Shown piece after piece: positions 1 through 8,882 of a DNA stretch of 19,162 nt. Below the pieces are notes generated by a model. That model did not search any database, was not told where the DNA came from, and saw only the letters and a list, made by a program, of their open reading frames with translations. This DNA is from JAQBDA01 sp041301185. Its GTDB lineage: Bacteria > Chloroflexota > Anaerolineae > Anaerolineales > UBA4823. Positions within the stretch are counted from its first letter, which is position 1. Each line of letters opens with the position of its first letter. The translations under genes and the position numbers were made by a program. The stretch is taken from NCBI GenBank assembly GCA_041301185.1, contig JBFYSV010000013.1:1-19162 (forward strand), read 5' to 3'.

Positions 1-81
1 TGTTCCGGTGTACGCAGATGTGCCCGTCAAGCACCAGAGAACTCCCGTACCCGGTTAGGAGTGCAAACCGCCAGGTTGAGC

Positions 82-630
82 CTAATCCAGAAAAACGATA
101 TCCGCAATGATTTCGCCCCCAGCGTCCAGGCGCAATAAGCCCACGCTGGGGGCGATGGTTTGGATATCCGGAAAATGGGGTGAACCCGGATTAAACAACA
201 ACACATTACCAACCCAATGCACCAGCGGGCGATGGGTGTGCCCGAATACAATCACTTGCGCATCCGGGAATGTTTGCAACAGGCGTGGCTGGAACATCTC
301 CAGACGATAGCCATTGACCAGGTAATCCACCCGGTCCACGACGTAATTCCACCAGCGCCCATGCCCATGAGTCAGTCCGATCTTAAAGCCGTCAAAGGTC
401 AACTGGCTGCGGTAGGGCAGGTGCGATAACGCCACCCAGTCCCGGTTGCCACGCACGGCGTGCACCGGGGCAATTTCTTCGAGCTGAGAAATCACTCGCG
501 GCGCAGAGACGTCTCCGGCATGCAGGATAGCCCTGACCCCGGCTAACTGGAATACATCCAGGGCGAGCTGCTCCAGGCTGCGCGCCCGATCAGGTATATG
601 CGTATCCGAGATCACTCCAAGGGTCAACAT
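82..630 (-). CDS. YfcE/MJ0936-type metallophosphoesterase
   Basis: Predicted cytoplasmic two-metal phosphodiesterase of 182 residues, the normal size for the YfcE/MJ0936 family. The metal-ligand motifs are all visible in order: ISDTH (Asp9, His11), HAGD (Asp40), RGNRD (Asn62), THGHG (His88) and the C-terminal GHTH (His131, His133). Family members hydrolyse phosphodiesters such as cyclic nucleotides or artificial substrates; the natural substrate here cannot be read from the sequence. I chose the ATG at 630 because the family begins a few residues before ISDTH; a TTG at 642 would add four residues. No strong Shine-Dalgarno is visible for either start. It lies 24 nt after the Eis-like acetyltransferase gene and is probably the last gene of that run. 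Confidence 0.9.
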   Translation of the reverse strand: MLTLGVISDTHIPDRARSLEQLALDVFQLAGVRAILHAGDVSAPRVISQLEEIAPVHAVRGNRDWVALSHLPYRSQLTFDGFKIGLTHGHGRWWNYVVDRVDYLVNGYRLEMFQPRLLQTFPDAQVIVFGHTHRPLVHWVGNVLLFNPGSPHFPDIQTIAPSVGLLRLDAGGEIIADIVFLD

Positions 631-654
631 TGTAAGTATCAAAGCGATATTCGA

Positions 655-2016
655 TCAAGCAATTGGCCAGACATTGGAAGGTTGCCTGGGGAACAAGACA
701 CTCAATAATCCGAACGCATTGTCATTATCTGACCAACAATCTGCAAAAGCATTATCCAGCTCTTCAAACGAGCGATAGCCGAACACCAGATGCAGAAATG
801 TCAGCCCCGGGAACCCGGCATCGCCCGAATGTCCAAATGGGGTTGGCATCCAGGGCTGGATGGCTGTGATCCGTCCCTGCTCAAAGCTGAGCTGCACGCC
901 GTTGCGGTAGAAGGAAAGCTTCAGCTCGCCGGTATGACCGGCGTATGCCGAATCCTTCAGTCGCATTTCCAGCACAGGTGAGATCAGGCGCAGGAAACCG
1001 GGCAGGTCGGGCACGCGCAAGTACCAGGCGTAAGGCTTGCGCACACGCGGCAGGCGGTCTTTGATCACCTGGTATGCCGGATGGCTCTCACCAAGCCAGA
1101 AGCCAAAAGCGCCAAACGGCTCTTTTCCCAACGCCTGTGCATAAGCCTCACCGGTTATTTTCAGATAACGGATCACGCTCGGTGTTACCGCCGCCCAGGA
1201 TACCCCCGGGTTTAGCTCGTATAACGATAGCGGCAGGGTGACACCATTCGCCCAATTAAAGAAGCTGTGCGCAAAAAAGCCAACCGTTTCACCCGCTGGG
1301 GTCTCAATGACGCGCAGCTCAGTACGGTTGACGTTTTTCTCGCTCTTGCCATTGAGCTCATAACGCCACTCCTGCTCGCTCCACACACAGCTCACCAGGG
1401 AGCGCTGGCAGCCCAGCTCATACAAGTCCATAATCAGGGGCAAATCTTCCACCCCAGCCGGACGGATACTATAAGCTTCTTGCTCTTCCTCCTTTAATTT
1501 TGGCACGTGTGGCAGATAGCCCAACCTGCCCCCGCCCAGATTCATCGCCATCTCGTAACCAAACAGGCGATAATAGTAAGGGATACCCGTGATCGCCTGT
1601 ACCACCTCGCCTCGCTCGGCAGACCACTGGTGGATTACGTCAAACTGCGCCCGCACCAGACCGCGGTTGCGGTAGTCCGGAAGCGTTCCAACCAGCTCAG
1701 GGCGACCGACCTTAAACTTGATCCCAGCATACGACCAGGTCTGTGAGATCAGGTTCGTGGTGGAGACAATCTTTCCGCCAGCAGAATCTTCCACGATCGT
1801 GAAATCACCCACATCAAAAGTAGGGTGCGGGCGGGTGAGCAGGTCGGAAGTCCAGGCTGCCACCTTATCGTCTGGATACCCCGGCCCATCATCGCTATGG
1901 ATCGTCGCATTAAACTCCGCCAGGGCATCAGCATCTTGCACGCTGGAACGGCGCAGAACCAGGCCATCGCCCAGATCGCGTATCATGGTTTGTTCTTGGG
2001 TATTGGGTATTTTCAT
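655..2016 (-). CDS. Eis-like GNAT acetyltransferase with C-terminal SCP2-like domain
   Basis: Protein of 453 residues with the layout of the Eis family: an N-terminal GNAT domain (about residues 18-165), a second degenerate GNAT-like domain (about 183-330) and a C-terminal sterol-carrier (SCP2)-like domain (about 340-450). The acetyl-CoA pyrophosphate-binding motif A is intact at residues 109-121 (VGTLPDYRNRGLV), and a GIPYYYRLFGYE-like segment follows near 143-154, as in Eis enzymes. Family members acetylate amines, including aminoglycoside antibiotics and basic peptides, but the substrate here is unknown. The ATG at 2016 follows GGAG with a 5-nt spacer. It sits 27 nt after an MFS transporter gene, so a coupled acetylation/export role is possible but only inferred. 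Confidence 0.85.
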   Translation of the reverse strand: MKIPNTQEQTMIRDLGDGLVLRRSSVQDADALAEFNATIHSDDGPGYPDDKVAAWTSDLLTRPHPTFDVGDFTIVEDSAGGKIVSTTNLISQTWSYAGIKFKVGRPELVGTLPDYRNRGLVRAQFDVIHQWSAERGEVVQAITGIPYYYRLFGYEMAMNLGGGRLGYLPHVPKLKEEEQEAYSIRPAGVEDLPLIMDLYELGCQRSLVSCVWSEQEWRYELNGKSEKNVNRTELRVIETPAGETVGFFAHSFFNWANGVTLPLSLYELNPGVSWAAVTPSVIRYLKITGEAYAQALGKEPFGAFGFWLGESHPAYQVIKDRLPRVRKPYAWYLRVPDLPGFLRLISPVLEMRLKDSAYAGHTGELKLSFYRNGVQLSFEQGRITAIQPWMPTPFGHSGDAGFPGLTFLHLVFGYRSFEELDNAFADCWSDNDNAFGLLSVLFPRQPSNVWPIA

Positions 2017-2043
2017 TCTTTCTCCAAAATGCAGGAAATAAAA

Positions 2044-3288
2044 TCAATCTGCTGGCAACTCAGCAGCTTCTTCGAGAGGCTTAATCTCCATTCGCCTGGT
2101 ACGAGCAAGCAGCGCCAATACAGGCGACAGAATCAAACCGGTCAAGGCGATAGCGGCCTGTACCGAGAACATGCTGCCGATCATGCCTACCAATGGTCCA
2201 CCGGCAACCTGCCCGATCGCATCCACCTGCCCGCTCATCGAGATCACCGTAGCCCGGACGCGCGAATCGAGCCTTTGGTTAACCCAGGCAGTGTAAAGCG
2301 GTTCGACCATGTTGCGGGTGACGTAAATCAGCCAATATGCCAGCACTGCCAACCCGAAGGCAGGTGCCAGGGCAAAGATAAACAACCCCAAAATTAACAA
2401 ACAAGTGATCGCCAGCATCGCCTGGGCAATGCTCTGATGCCGGTCGATCTGGATGCGCCGGCGGATGAGCTCAACCGCCCCCACCGAGAGCAGCATGCCC
2501 CCGGCGCGCATCAACCCCAACCAAACGACAGGTTGCAGAGCTCCAATAGCCGGGAAACCAATCTCATCCACCATGTGCTTGGTCCACAAACGGTCAAAAC
2601 CTTCACTGTAAAGCCCGTAGAAAAGGCCAATTCCCAGAATCGTTAGCAATGCCGGGCGTTTCCGCACCACAGCCGTCCCTGCCCGGAACGTGTGCAGCAT
2701 GTTTTCCCAGGTGCTCCTCTCCTGGCGTGGCGTGGGTGTGAAACCAGTCTCCGGCATGACCAGGGCAAGGATGACTCCCAGCAGCACAATCAGCGCCCCG
2801 CCAACGATGATTGGCAGATTGACCGAGATGCTGCCTAACAGCATGCCAGCTACGATGCCAATCAGGGCACTGAACTGTCCAAGCTGGTTGCTGCGCAAGA
2901 AAGCCTGTCCCGCAGCTTCTTCGCCGATCTCATCGCTGATCCAGGCCTGGGTGGCGCCGCTGGTAAAAGTATAGCCAACACCCCACACAACCTGCGCCAG
3001 CAAGATCGTGGTAAAAAGAGGGATCGATCCCTCCAGGATAAAACCAACTCCAATCAAAACTATACCAACCAACACCGATAAGCGGCGGCTGTAAATATCC
3101 GCCACAACCCCGGTGGGCACCTCGAATAGCAATACCGCAAGTTCCAATGTCGTGCCCACCAGCACAAGCTGCAATGGCTCCAGGTTGGCAACACTGACCT
3201 GATAGAGAGAGCTGGCAGTGAAAATCATCGACATACACACCGCCATGCTGCCCTCTAGAATCAGGTATACCGTGTATGCAGAGCGCAT
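2044..3288 (-). CDS. MFS transporter (drug-efflux-like)
   Basis: Integral membrane protein of 414 residues with about twelve hydrophobic segments, matching major facilitator superfamily exporters. The loop 2-3 signature is present at residues 60-69 (GVVADIYSRR), right after a helix ending in FEVPTG, a combination seen in drug and tetracycline-type efflux MFS proteins. The substrate cannot be told. The protein ends in a charged cytoplasmic tail with no extra domain. The ATG at 3288 begins 3 nt after the amidase stop codon, so the two genes are almost certainly co-transcribed and probably translationally coupled. The Eis-like acetyltransferase follows 27 nt downstream. Confidence 0.88.
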   Translation of the reverse strand: MRSAYTVYLILEGSMAVCMSMIFTASSLYQVSVANLEPLQLVLVGTTLELAVLLFEVPTGVVADIYSRRLSVLVGIVLIGVGFILEGSIPLFTTILLAQVVWGVGYTFTSGATQAWISDEIGEEAAGQAFLRSNQLGQFSALIGIVAGMLLGSISVNLPIIVGGALIVLLGVILALVMPETGFTPTPRQERSTWENMLHTFRAGTAVVRKRPALLTILGIGLFYGLYSEGFDRLWTKHMVDEIGFPAIGALQPVVWLGLMRAGGMLLSVGAVELIRRRIQIDRHQSIAQAMLAITCLLILGLFIFALAPAFGLAVLAYWLIYVTRNMVEPLYTAWVNQRLDSRVRATVISMSGQVDAIGQVAGGPLVGMIGSMFSVQAAIALTGLILSPVLALLARTRRMEIKPLEEAAELPAD

Positions 3289-3291
3289 GGG

Positions 3292-4680
3292 TTAGATAAC
3301 CGGTGAGCGCGGCTGCCACTCCGCTGCCTGTTCATAGGCATAAGCCGCCCGCAAAAGCCTGGCTTCTCCCCATGGCGCACCCACCAGCTGCAAGCCAACC
3401 GGCATCCCCTGGGAAGTGAACCCGCAAGGCATAGAGAGAGCCGGTAAGCCAGTCAGGTTGAAGGGGGATGTGAAGCGGGTCAGCAAACGGGCTTGCTCAA
3501 TAGCATTGGGCCCTTCAATGGGCGGGGCAGTCACAGGCGTGGTCGGGGTTAACAGCAGGTCATACTCTTCAAAAAAACGGGTGAACTGGTAGCGCAGCAC
3601 AGATTGCGTGCGCTGGGCAAGGATGTAATCCGTTGAGGTGAAGGCTGCCCCGGTTTCCAATCGATGGCGGATATCCTCACCGAAAAGCTCTGGGGCACTT
3701 GCCATGCGCTCGCGGTGGTAAGCCGCGCCATCGCTGGGAGTCATCAAGCCGTTGGCTTGAGCTGCCTGGCGCGCATCTGGAAAGGGCACCGCTTCAACCC
3801 GGGCACCCAGGTTCTCGAAGACCCTGGTAGCAGCCTGAACCAACGCCTGCACCTCCACATCCGTGACCTGGGTGAAGAACTCATCGCTCGCCAGGGCGAC
3901 TCGCCAGCCACTCACGCCTCCATCGATCCGCTCAAGGTAATCGTCCACGGGTACGTTCACCGAGTAGGGATCCAGCGGATCGTAACCGGCTACTACCTGA
4001 AAAAGGAGAGCTGCATCTCGCACATTACGCGCCATTGGCCCGGCGTGATCGAGATTCCAACTCAACGGGATCAGGCCGCGCAGGCTGACCCGACCGTGTG
4101 TCGGTTTCAACCCGACCACTCCGCACAAAGAGGCCGGGATGCGGATCGACCCACCCGTGTCGCTGCCCATCGACCCCAAACACAGGCGTCCTGCCAGCGC
4201 TGCACCAGACCCCCCCGACGAGCCGCCGCTGATCCTGGATAAATCCCAGGGATTGTGGCAGGCTCCAAAATGCGGGTTGACGGTGGTCACTCCCAGTGCG
4301 ATTTCGTGCATGTTCAGCTTGCCAAGGTTGATTGCCCCGGCCGCATTAAGCTTCTCAACAGCGTACCCGTCCTGTTCGGGAATATTGTCCTTAAAAAACA
4401 GTGATCCGGCAGTAGTGCGCACGCCACGCGTCTCGTAAAGATCTTTCAAAGCGATTGGGATGCCATGCAGCCGCGAGCGCGTACCGTGTTGCGTGATCTC
4501 CATCTCCGCCAGGCGGGCTGCTTCCAGAGCGGCCTCGGCAGTGATCGTGATAAAGCTGTTCAGCTTCGAGTCCAGCCTTTCGACCCGTTCCAGGTAAGCC
4601 CGGGTGAGCTCCACCGGTGAGATTTCCTTACGGTCGATCAGGTCGGCGCTTTCACTCAGGGTAAGATCGATCAGATTCAT
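3292..4680 (-). CDS. Amidase-signature family hydrolase
   Basis: Cytoplasmic amidase-signature enzyme of 462 residues, close to the usual length for GatA-like and stand-alone amidases. The Ser-cisSer-Lys catalytic triad can be located: Lys79 (GIPIALKD), the cis-Ser in GGSSGGSGAAL (about Ser154) and the nucleophile Ser178 in GSDTGGSIRIPA. It could be a stand-alone amidase acting on small amides or a GatA-type subunit. No gatB or gatC lies next to it in this window, and the C-terminus (GLPALSMPCGF, GMPVGLQLVG) fits general amidases, so I favour a catabolic or detoxifying amidase. The start follows GAGG with a 6-nt spacer. It lies 29 nt after the HAD gene and 3 nt before the MFS gene. Confidence 0.9.
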   Translation of the reverse strand: MNLIDLTLSESADLIDRKEISPVELTRAYLERVERLDSKLNSFITITAEAALEAARLAEMEITQHGTRSRLHGIPIALKDLYETRGVRTTAGSLFFKDNIPEQDGYAVEKLNAAGAINLGKLNMHEIALGVTTVNPHFGACHNPWDLSRISGGSSGGSGAALAGRLCLGSMGSDTGGSIRIPASLCGVVGLKPTHGRVSLRGLIPLSWNLDHAGPMARNVRDAALLFQVVAGYDPLDPYSVNVPVDDYLERIDGGVSGWRVALASDEFFTQVTDVEVQALVQAATRVFENLGARVEAVPFPDARQAAQANGLMTPSDGAAYHRERMASAPELFGEDIRHRLETGAAFTSTDYILAQRTQSVLRYQFTRFFEEYDLLLTPTTPVTAPPIEGPNAIEQARLLTRFTSPFNLTGLPALSMPCGFTSQGMPVGLQLVGAPWGEARLLRAAYAYEQAAEWQPRSPVI

Positions 4681-4709
4681 CAGAACCTCGCTTCTCGGTT
4701 AAGGTTGGT

Positions 4710-5321
4710 TCAATTCGAGCTATTCAGCAGTTTAGACAGGTCTTCAATCGCCTGTTGCGGGGTACGAAAATAGATTGTATGCAACCCGACAGTCTTACCA
4801 CCATCGATATTCTCGATGAAGTCATCCACAAAGACCGATTCTTGAGGCGCAACCTGCAGGCGTTCGAGCGCCAGGTGGTAGATGCGCGCATCAGGCTTAA
4901 CGATGCCCACCTCGGCTGAAATGACCATCTCATCGAAGACATCCGTGATCTTCCAACGCTCCGTGAGCACGCCGCGCAAGTCGCTCCAGGCATTGCTGAG
5001 CAGAGCCGTCTTATAGCGGGGGCGTAACGAGCGGATGTAATCCACCAGCCCCAAATCCAGCCGGTCACCGCTCCAAAACGCGCCGGGAACCGTCGAGAAA
5101 TCCTCGGGGGCAACTCCCAGGGTCAATCGCACGCGCTCCATATGCTCTTCGGCAGTCATTGTACCTAACGAAGCCTGCCGGGCGCTCGGGCTATCAAAGA
5201 CAAGATAATACATCTCCTGGCGGGTAATACCCAGGCGCTCAGCCAGCTCCCGGCGAGGCGTCTGGTCTTCGGTACGCACCAGCACGCCTCCCAGGTCAAA
5301 GATTACAGCTCGAATCGGCAT
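4710..5321 (-). CDS. HAD-superfamily hydrolase (YihX-like phosphatase)
   Basis: Haloacid dehalogenase-fold hydrolase of 203 residues with a small helical cap between motifs I and II. Motif I is FDLGGVLV (nucleophile Asp9), motif II LLSNAW (Ser109), motif III VKPD (Lys142) and motif IV VFVDDF (Asp166, Asp167). Having Gly instead of a second Asp in motif I (DLGGV) is typical of the YihX, dehalogenase and epoxide-hydrolase N-domain branch. YihX itself is a sugar-phosphate phosphatase, but the substrate here is unknown. The ATG at 5321 is preceded by GGAG with a 6-nt spacer. It is the first gene after the long inverted repeat at 5361-5437, so it probably begins a new transcription unit or is partly insulated from the MFS gene upstream. 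Confidence 0.88.
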   Translation of the reverse strand: MPIRAVIFDLGGVLVRTEDQTPRRELAERLGITRQEMYYLVFDSPSARQASLGTMTAEEHMERVRLTLGVAPEDFSTVPGAFWSGDRLDLGLVDYIRSLRPRYKTALLSNAWSDLRGVLTERWKITDVFDEMVISAEVGIVKPDARIYHLALERLQVAPQESVFVDDFIENIDGGKTVGLHTIYFRTPQQAIEDLSKLLNSSN

Positions 5322-5360
5322 TCTACTCTCCAGTTTGTTGAGATGATTTTGATAGAGGCT

Positions 5361-5437
5361 ATCTCAGAAATAGGTTAAAGGGGTGTTATGTGGCGGCTGC
5401 ACCGCCACATAACACCCCAACCCATCTTTTCTGAGAT
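5361..5437. repeat. Long nested inverted repeat (17-bp perfect stem plus 10-bp outer stem)
   Basis: An intergenic palindromic element. The inner arms GGGGTGTTATGTGGCGG (5380-5396) and CCGCCACATAACACCCC (5402-5418) are perfect 17-bp complements around the 5-nt loop CTGCA. The outer arms ATCTCAGAAA (5361-5370) and TTTCTGAGAT (5428-5437) are perfect 10-bp complements. GGTT/AACC pairs in between, with an AAA bulge. On the minus strand only CCCCTTTAA follows the inner stem, so the U-tract is weak for a standard terminator. It could be a MITE or other palindromic repeat, a processed RNA hairpin, or an inefficient terminator between the MFS and HAD genes. I see no obvious target-site duplication. 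Confidence 0.85.
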
Positions 5438-5525
5438 GAGTTCTAGCCTATTGAACAGGGACAAATCCACAGAATTGTACTCCACAGTTTCCAATCAGCA
5501 AGAAACTCGGGCATCAACCCGCGTA

Positions 5526-6815
5526 TTAATCCTGTCCTTTTTCCTGGCCATTGGTGCCCTTGAATTTCAGCCAGACCGGGATCACAGCCAACAGGGCAGC
5601 CCAGGCAGTAATCCGGAAGGGGAATTGTGGACTAACTCGCTGCCAGAGTTGGGCACCGATCGCCGGCGCCGGCAGCGAGACCAAACCCAGGCTGGTGCTG
5701 AACAGGCCAAACGCCGTGCCGCGCACTTTCTCAGGAACAGCCTTGCTGATCAACGAATTGTAAGCCGGCGACATCAGGCCGACCCCCAAACCGAGCAGAA
5801 CCCATGACGCGGCGTATGCCCAGAAACCCGACACGCGGATAAAAGTTGTAATGGCAAAGAACTGCAAGATAAACCCCAGGGCAATGCACAGGCGCTCACC
5901 CTTTTTATCCGCCAGCCAGCCGGCAGGTATAGTAATCGCCATCATGGCGATCCCGAAAAACGACTCCAGCCAGCCAATTTGCTGGATGCTCAGCCCGCCG
6001 ATATCATTCAGGTAAAGTGGGAGCAAGTTGAAGGACAGGGCATAAGCCACGTCCCGGATGCCATCGGTGAGCAAAATCCAGGTAAGCAAACCGCCACCCA
6101 GCAGCATGCCCACCATCAGCCCCAGATTGCTTCTTAACCCGCTCAAGGATAGCTTCTGCGGGTTGGCTTCATGCCCACGGGCAGCCACCCGCGCCATGCC
6201 TACCCGGATGACTGTCGCCAGCGTGTATAACATTGCTGCGCACAGCAGCATGATCTGAAAGCCATAGGTATCTGCCAACCAGCCACCCAGCGGCGGACCG
6301 ATTACAGCCACTACCATGAAGATCCCCTCGCTGATGCCAAACACGCGCGCCCGGGTCTCCTCTGCAGATTGCTCGGCGATGAACGCCCCAAAGCTCGGGC
6401 CTACCAGCGCCCGCGTCATTGCACCAAATCCCTCCCCCACCAGCACCCATTGCCAGGTAGGCGAGAAGATCAGCCAGACATAAGAGACCACCCCCGCCAG
6501 GCTGCCCAGGGCAATGCTCCTGAGCCTTCCCAGAGAGTCGGAAATCCACCCGCCCAAGATTTGCAGTGCCAGAGGAATGATTTGGGAGAGGGTGAAGAAT
6601 AACCCGACCTGGACGACATCCGCATTGAGGCTCTTCAGGTATAGAGGCAGCAGGGAGCCATACATATGCCCGGCGATGTTAGCCAACACCATGCTGAACA
6701 TAAACCAGGCCAGTGTCCTATTCAGCAATGGCGCGGCTTTCCTTATCAATGGTGTGGCGAGATCGGCGTGATCCTCTTCCGGTTTCGTCGCCGGGCTGAT
6801 GCTTTCAGTTGACAT
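5526..6815 (-). CDS. MFS transporter
   Basis: Major facilitator superfamily protein of 429 residues with about twelve transmembrane segments, after a roughly 30-residue charged cytoplasmic N-terminus. The loop 2-3 motif is at residues 88-99 (GGWISDSLGRLR) and a matching half-motif (GWLADKKGER) occurs in the second half, so both repeats of the MFS fold are intact. It resembles multidrug or sugar-efflux type MFS proteins; no substrate is evident. The start ATG at 6815 comes 3 nt after the stop of the double-GNAT gene, with AGGAAG as a ribosome binding site lying inside the end of that gene. This is strong evidence for co-expression of an acetyltransferase with an exporter. Confidence 0.88.
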   Translation of the reverse strand: MSTESISPATKPEEDHADLATPLIRKAAPLLNRTLAWFMFSMVLANIAGHMYGSLLPLYLKSLNADVVQVGLFFTLSQIIPLALQILGGWISDSLGRLRSIALGSLAGVVSYVWLIFSPTWQWVLVGEGFGAMTRALVGPSFGAFIAEQSAEETRARVFGISEGIFMVVAVIGPPLGGWLADTYGFQIMLLCAAMLYTLATVIRVGMARVAARGHEANPQKLSLSGLRSNLGLMVGMLLGGGLLTWILLTDGIRDVAYALSFNLLPLYLNDIGGLSIQQIGWLESFFGIAMMAITIPAGWLADKKGERLCIALGFILQFFAITTFIRVSGFWAYAASWVLLGLGVGLMSPAYNSLISKAVPEKVRGTAFGLFSTSLGLVSLPAPAIGAQLWQRVSPQFPFRITAWAALLAVIPVWLKFKGTNGQEKGQD

Positions 6816-6818
6816 TGG

Positions 6819-7757
6819 CTAGCTTCCTGTCACCGGCCTGGTGTACGTCCACAAGCGATTGTCGGTCTGGAAACCCATTGATTGGTATAGTCTCCGGGCA
6901 GGCAGGTTACCCTGCTCGGCGCAAACAATCGCTGTTCGCATGCCGTACGCCATCATCCGGCGCATGCCCTCTGCCAGAACTGCCTTTGCCAGGCCCTGGC
7001 GCTGGAAATCGGGGTGTGTCCCCACCGGTTCGAAGAGACCCACCCGGTTGGTAAAATCCAGCCAGCCATTGCAGAATGCAGCCACCCTGCCATCCGGCGC
7101 AATGGCAACGATATCCAGTTCGGGGCGGTACACCGGCGAGTGCAAGAAGCCCAGGTAACGCGCCTGGTAGCGATCTTCAGCCATATCCGAGCCAAAAGCC
7201 GCATGCGAGGCAGCCGCCCTGGCAGGGATTTCCCGCTCGCCCGCCATTCGGCGCACATAGAAACCCTCCAGCACCTCTTGGGTTGGGATGGGTCCCTCCA
7301 GCCAGCGGAGATGCTGGATCAGGTAACTCTTATCACGCCCAAAGCCACGCCGCTCGAGGTGGTAGATCAGCGCGTCGTCCCTCTCCGCTACCCACATGGT
7401 GCGAATATGCCTCCCGCCCTGGCGGCGGACCAGGGCGGCGATCTTTTCCTCAGCCCAATCATACATCTGCCAGGCAAGCGGGCTGCCGCGCAGGCCAGGT
7501 TGGACGAAGACATCGAAGGAACGCCATTGAGGCGAGAGCAGCGCCCAACCGCGCAAAGCATCCCCGGGATGATGGCCATCCCACAGGTAGATATGCTGCC
7601 ACGGGTTGGCTTGCGGTTCCACGTAGTACAGCCACCAGTTCAGATCGCCGACATGCACATAGTAGCTGCCGTTGGATGCCTGGCGACCTAAAACCAACAC
7701 CTGGCGCATTTTCTCACGGTCTTCATTGCCTGCGTAAGGCCGCGGCTGGGGATTCAT
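6819..7757 (-). CDS. GNAT family acetyltransferase (tandem GNAT domains)
   Basis: Protein of 312 residues made of two GNAT-like halves. The C-terminal half carries a full acetyl-CoA motif A at about residues 245-257 (VGTHPDFQRQGLA), followed by the usual NLPARRLYQSMGF motif B. The N-terminal half (about 1-150) keeps only a degenerate form ending in DALIYHLERRGF. This layout is shared with mycothiol-synthase-like double-GNAT proteins, but no substrate can be assigned. The frame stays open upstream to 8081 inside the neighbouring gene. The ATG at 7757 is chosen because it has AGGAG 6 nt upstream and because the upstream translation is Arg/Ala-rich and out of keeping with any domain. It is followed within 3 nt by the MFS gene. 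Confidence 0.83.
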   Translation of the reverse strand: MNPQPRPYAGNEDREKMRQVLVLGRQASNGSYYVHVGDLNWWLYYVEPQANPWQHIYLWDGHHPGDALRGWALLSPQWRSFDVFVQPGLRGSPLAWQMYDWAEEKIAALVRRQGGRHIRTMWVAERDDALIYHLERRGFGRDKSYLIQHLRWLEGPIPTQEVLEGFYVRRMAGEREIPARAAASHAAFGSDMAEDRYQARYLGFLHSPVYRPELDIVAIAPDGRVAAFCNGWLDFTNRVGLFEPVGTHPDFQRQGLAKAVLAEGMRRMMAYGMRTAIVCAEQGNLPARRLYQSMGFQTDNRLWTYTRPVTGS

Positions 7758-7822
7758 GGCGTCTCCTCTTCTCTGCAAACGCGTTTCTCCTGGAACTTTA
7801 AGCGTCTTATCTCTTAGCAATT

Positions 7823-8878
7823 CTAACCCTCCGCGGTCTGAGTGGATAGCTCGACTCCCGGTCGCAGCTCCTTCTCGTAAAAGCTGTGCTGGTGGCGCGG
7901 GTCTGAGCGCATGCCGGCTTTGGTATAAAGGCGCATCGCGCCGGTCAGGTTCTGGGCGTCCACGCCCAGCCCAGCGCGGGGTTTGCCGAGCCGGTAAAAC
8001 TCGGCAAACGAATGCTGCAGCAGCGCCAGCCCAAGCCCGCGCCGCCGCCAGGGTCGGCGCACACCCAGCGTGCCTACCCAACCCATGTCTGGGTCATCAA
8101 AGGCGTTACCCCAGCACAACGATATGCCGGCGATCTCCTCACCATCCATGGCAAGGAACCATAAAGCAGGATCAAAATGCTCGTCGTTGTGGATACGGTG
8201 CATCCAGCGCTCGTACTCCTCTTCGAATGACCCTTCCACATAGCCCCAATGATCCTTGAACGACTCGCGCACGGCGCAGATCACTTGAGCTTCCTCTTCC
8301 CCAACCCGCAGGCTGCGAACCTCAATCCCGGCTGGCCAGTTTGGGACAGGTGGCGTGCCATCCAGATCGATGACCATGCGCAGTGAATGCCGGATCAAGC
8401 TGTAACCGTTGTCCACAAACAGGGCATCTGCACCCTGGATAATGCTGGGCACGAACGCGTGTAGCACAACCCGCGCCCCTGCTGGGGATTTCTCTATTGC
8501 TTCGGCCGCGCGGTGGTCGACCCATGCCAGCAGGTGGCTGCCGACCCCTTTACCCTCGTGCCGGGGATGGACACGTCCCCACACGATAAAGCGAGTGTAA
8601 GGATCATAGATATCCCAAAACTCATAAATGCCCGCCACTTCACCATCTGGCGCTAGCACCAGGCGCGTGCCGGTATCCAGGTTAAAAGCAGGCAATTCCC
8701 AATCAACTTTGTAATCAGAAACCGTAAATTTATCCACGCCGATCAGGTCTCGGGTGGCTGCGTTGATCGTCTCAATGACACCATCCAGGTCTTCCATCAT
8801 CGCCGGGCGAGAAATATACCCTTCAGGCAGATGATCAAGCATTTCCAATGGCTTGTCTGTAGCTAGGGTGTGGTCCAT
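7823..8878 (-). CDS. Double-GNAT acetyltransferase (MshD-like architecture)
   Basis: Protein of 351 residues with two complete GNAT domains. The first has motif A at about 103-114 (VHPRHEGKGVGS) and the second at about 272-283 (GVRRPWRRRGLG), followed by AQNLTGAMRLYTKAGM. Both acetyl-CoA loops look intact, unlike in its downstream neighbour. Mycothiol synthase has the same tandem GNAT layout, but nothing else here points to mycothiol, so substrate and role are open. I chose the ATG at 8878, which has AGGAG with a 7-nt spacer; an ATG at 8899 would include that Shine-Dalgarno in the coding region and overlap the small upstream gene. It starts 4 nt after that gene's stop. Confidence 0.85.
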   Translation of the reverse strand: MDHTLATDKPLEMLDHLPEGYISRPAMMEDLDGVIETINAATRDLIGVDKFTVSDYKVDWELPAFNLDTGTRLVLAPDGEVAGIYEFWDIYDPYTRFIVWGRVHPRHEGKGVGSHLLAWVDHRAAEAIEKSPAGARVVLHAFVPSIIQGADALFVDNGYSLIRHSLRMVIDLDGTPPVPNWPAGIEVRSLRVGEEEAQVICAVRESFKDHWGYVEGSFEEEYERWMHRIHNDEHFDPALWFLAMDGEEIAGISLCWGNAFDDPDMGWVGTLGVRRPWRRRGLGLALLQHSFAEFYRLGKPRAGLGVDAQNLTGAMRLYTKAGMRSDPRHQHSFYEKELRPGVELSTQTAEG

Positions 8879-8882
8879 CTCA

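Noticed and set aside
1..81. Possible tRNA or other RNA gene at the left edge
   Set aside because: Only two short 5-bp complementary pairs (ACTCC/GGAGT and CGGTT/AACCG) are visible; no cloverleaf, anticodon arm or T-arm pattern. Nothing else is seen in these bases.
7014..7801. Long plus-strand open frames of 225 and 241 codons
   Set aside because: They lie antisense to the double-GNAT gene, whose minus-strand frame has clear acetyl-CoA motifs; the plus translations are Arg/Pro/Gln-rich with no domain.
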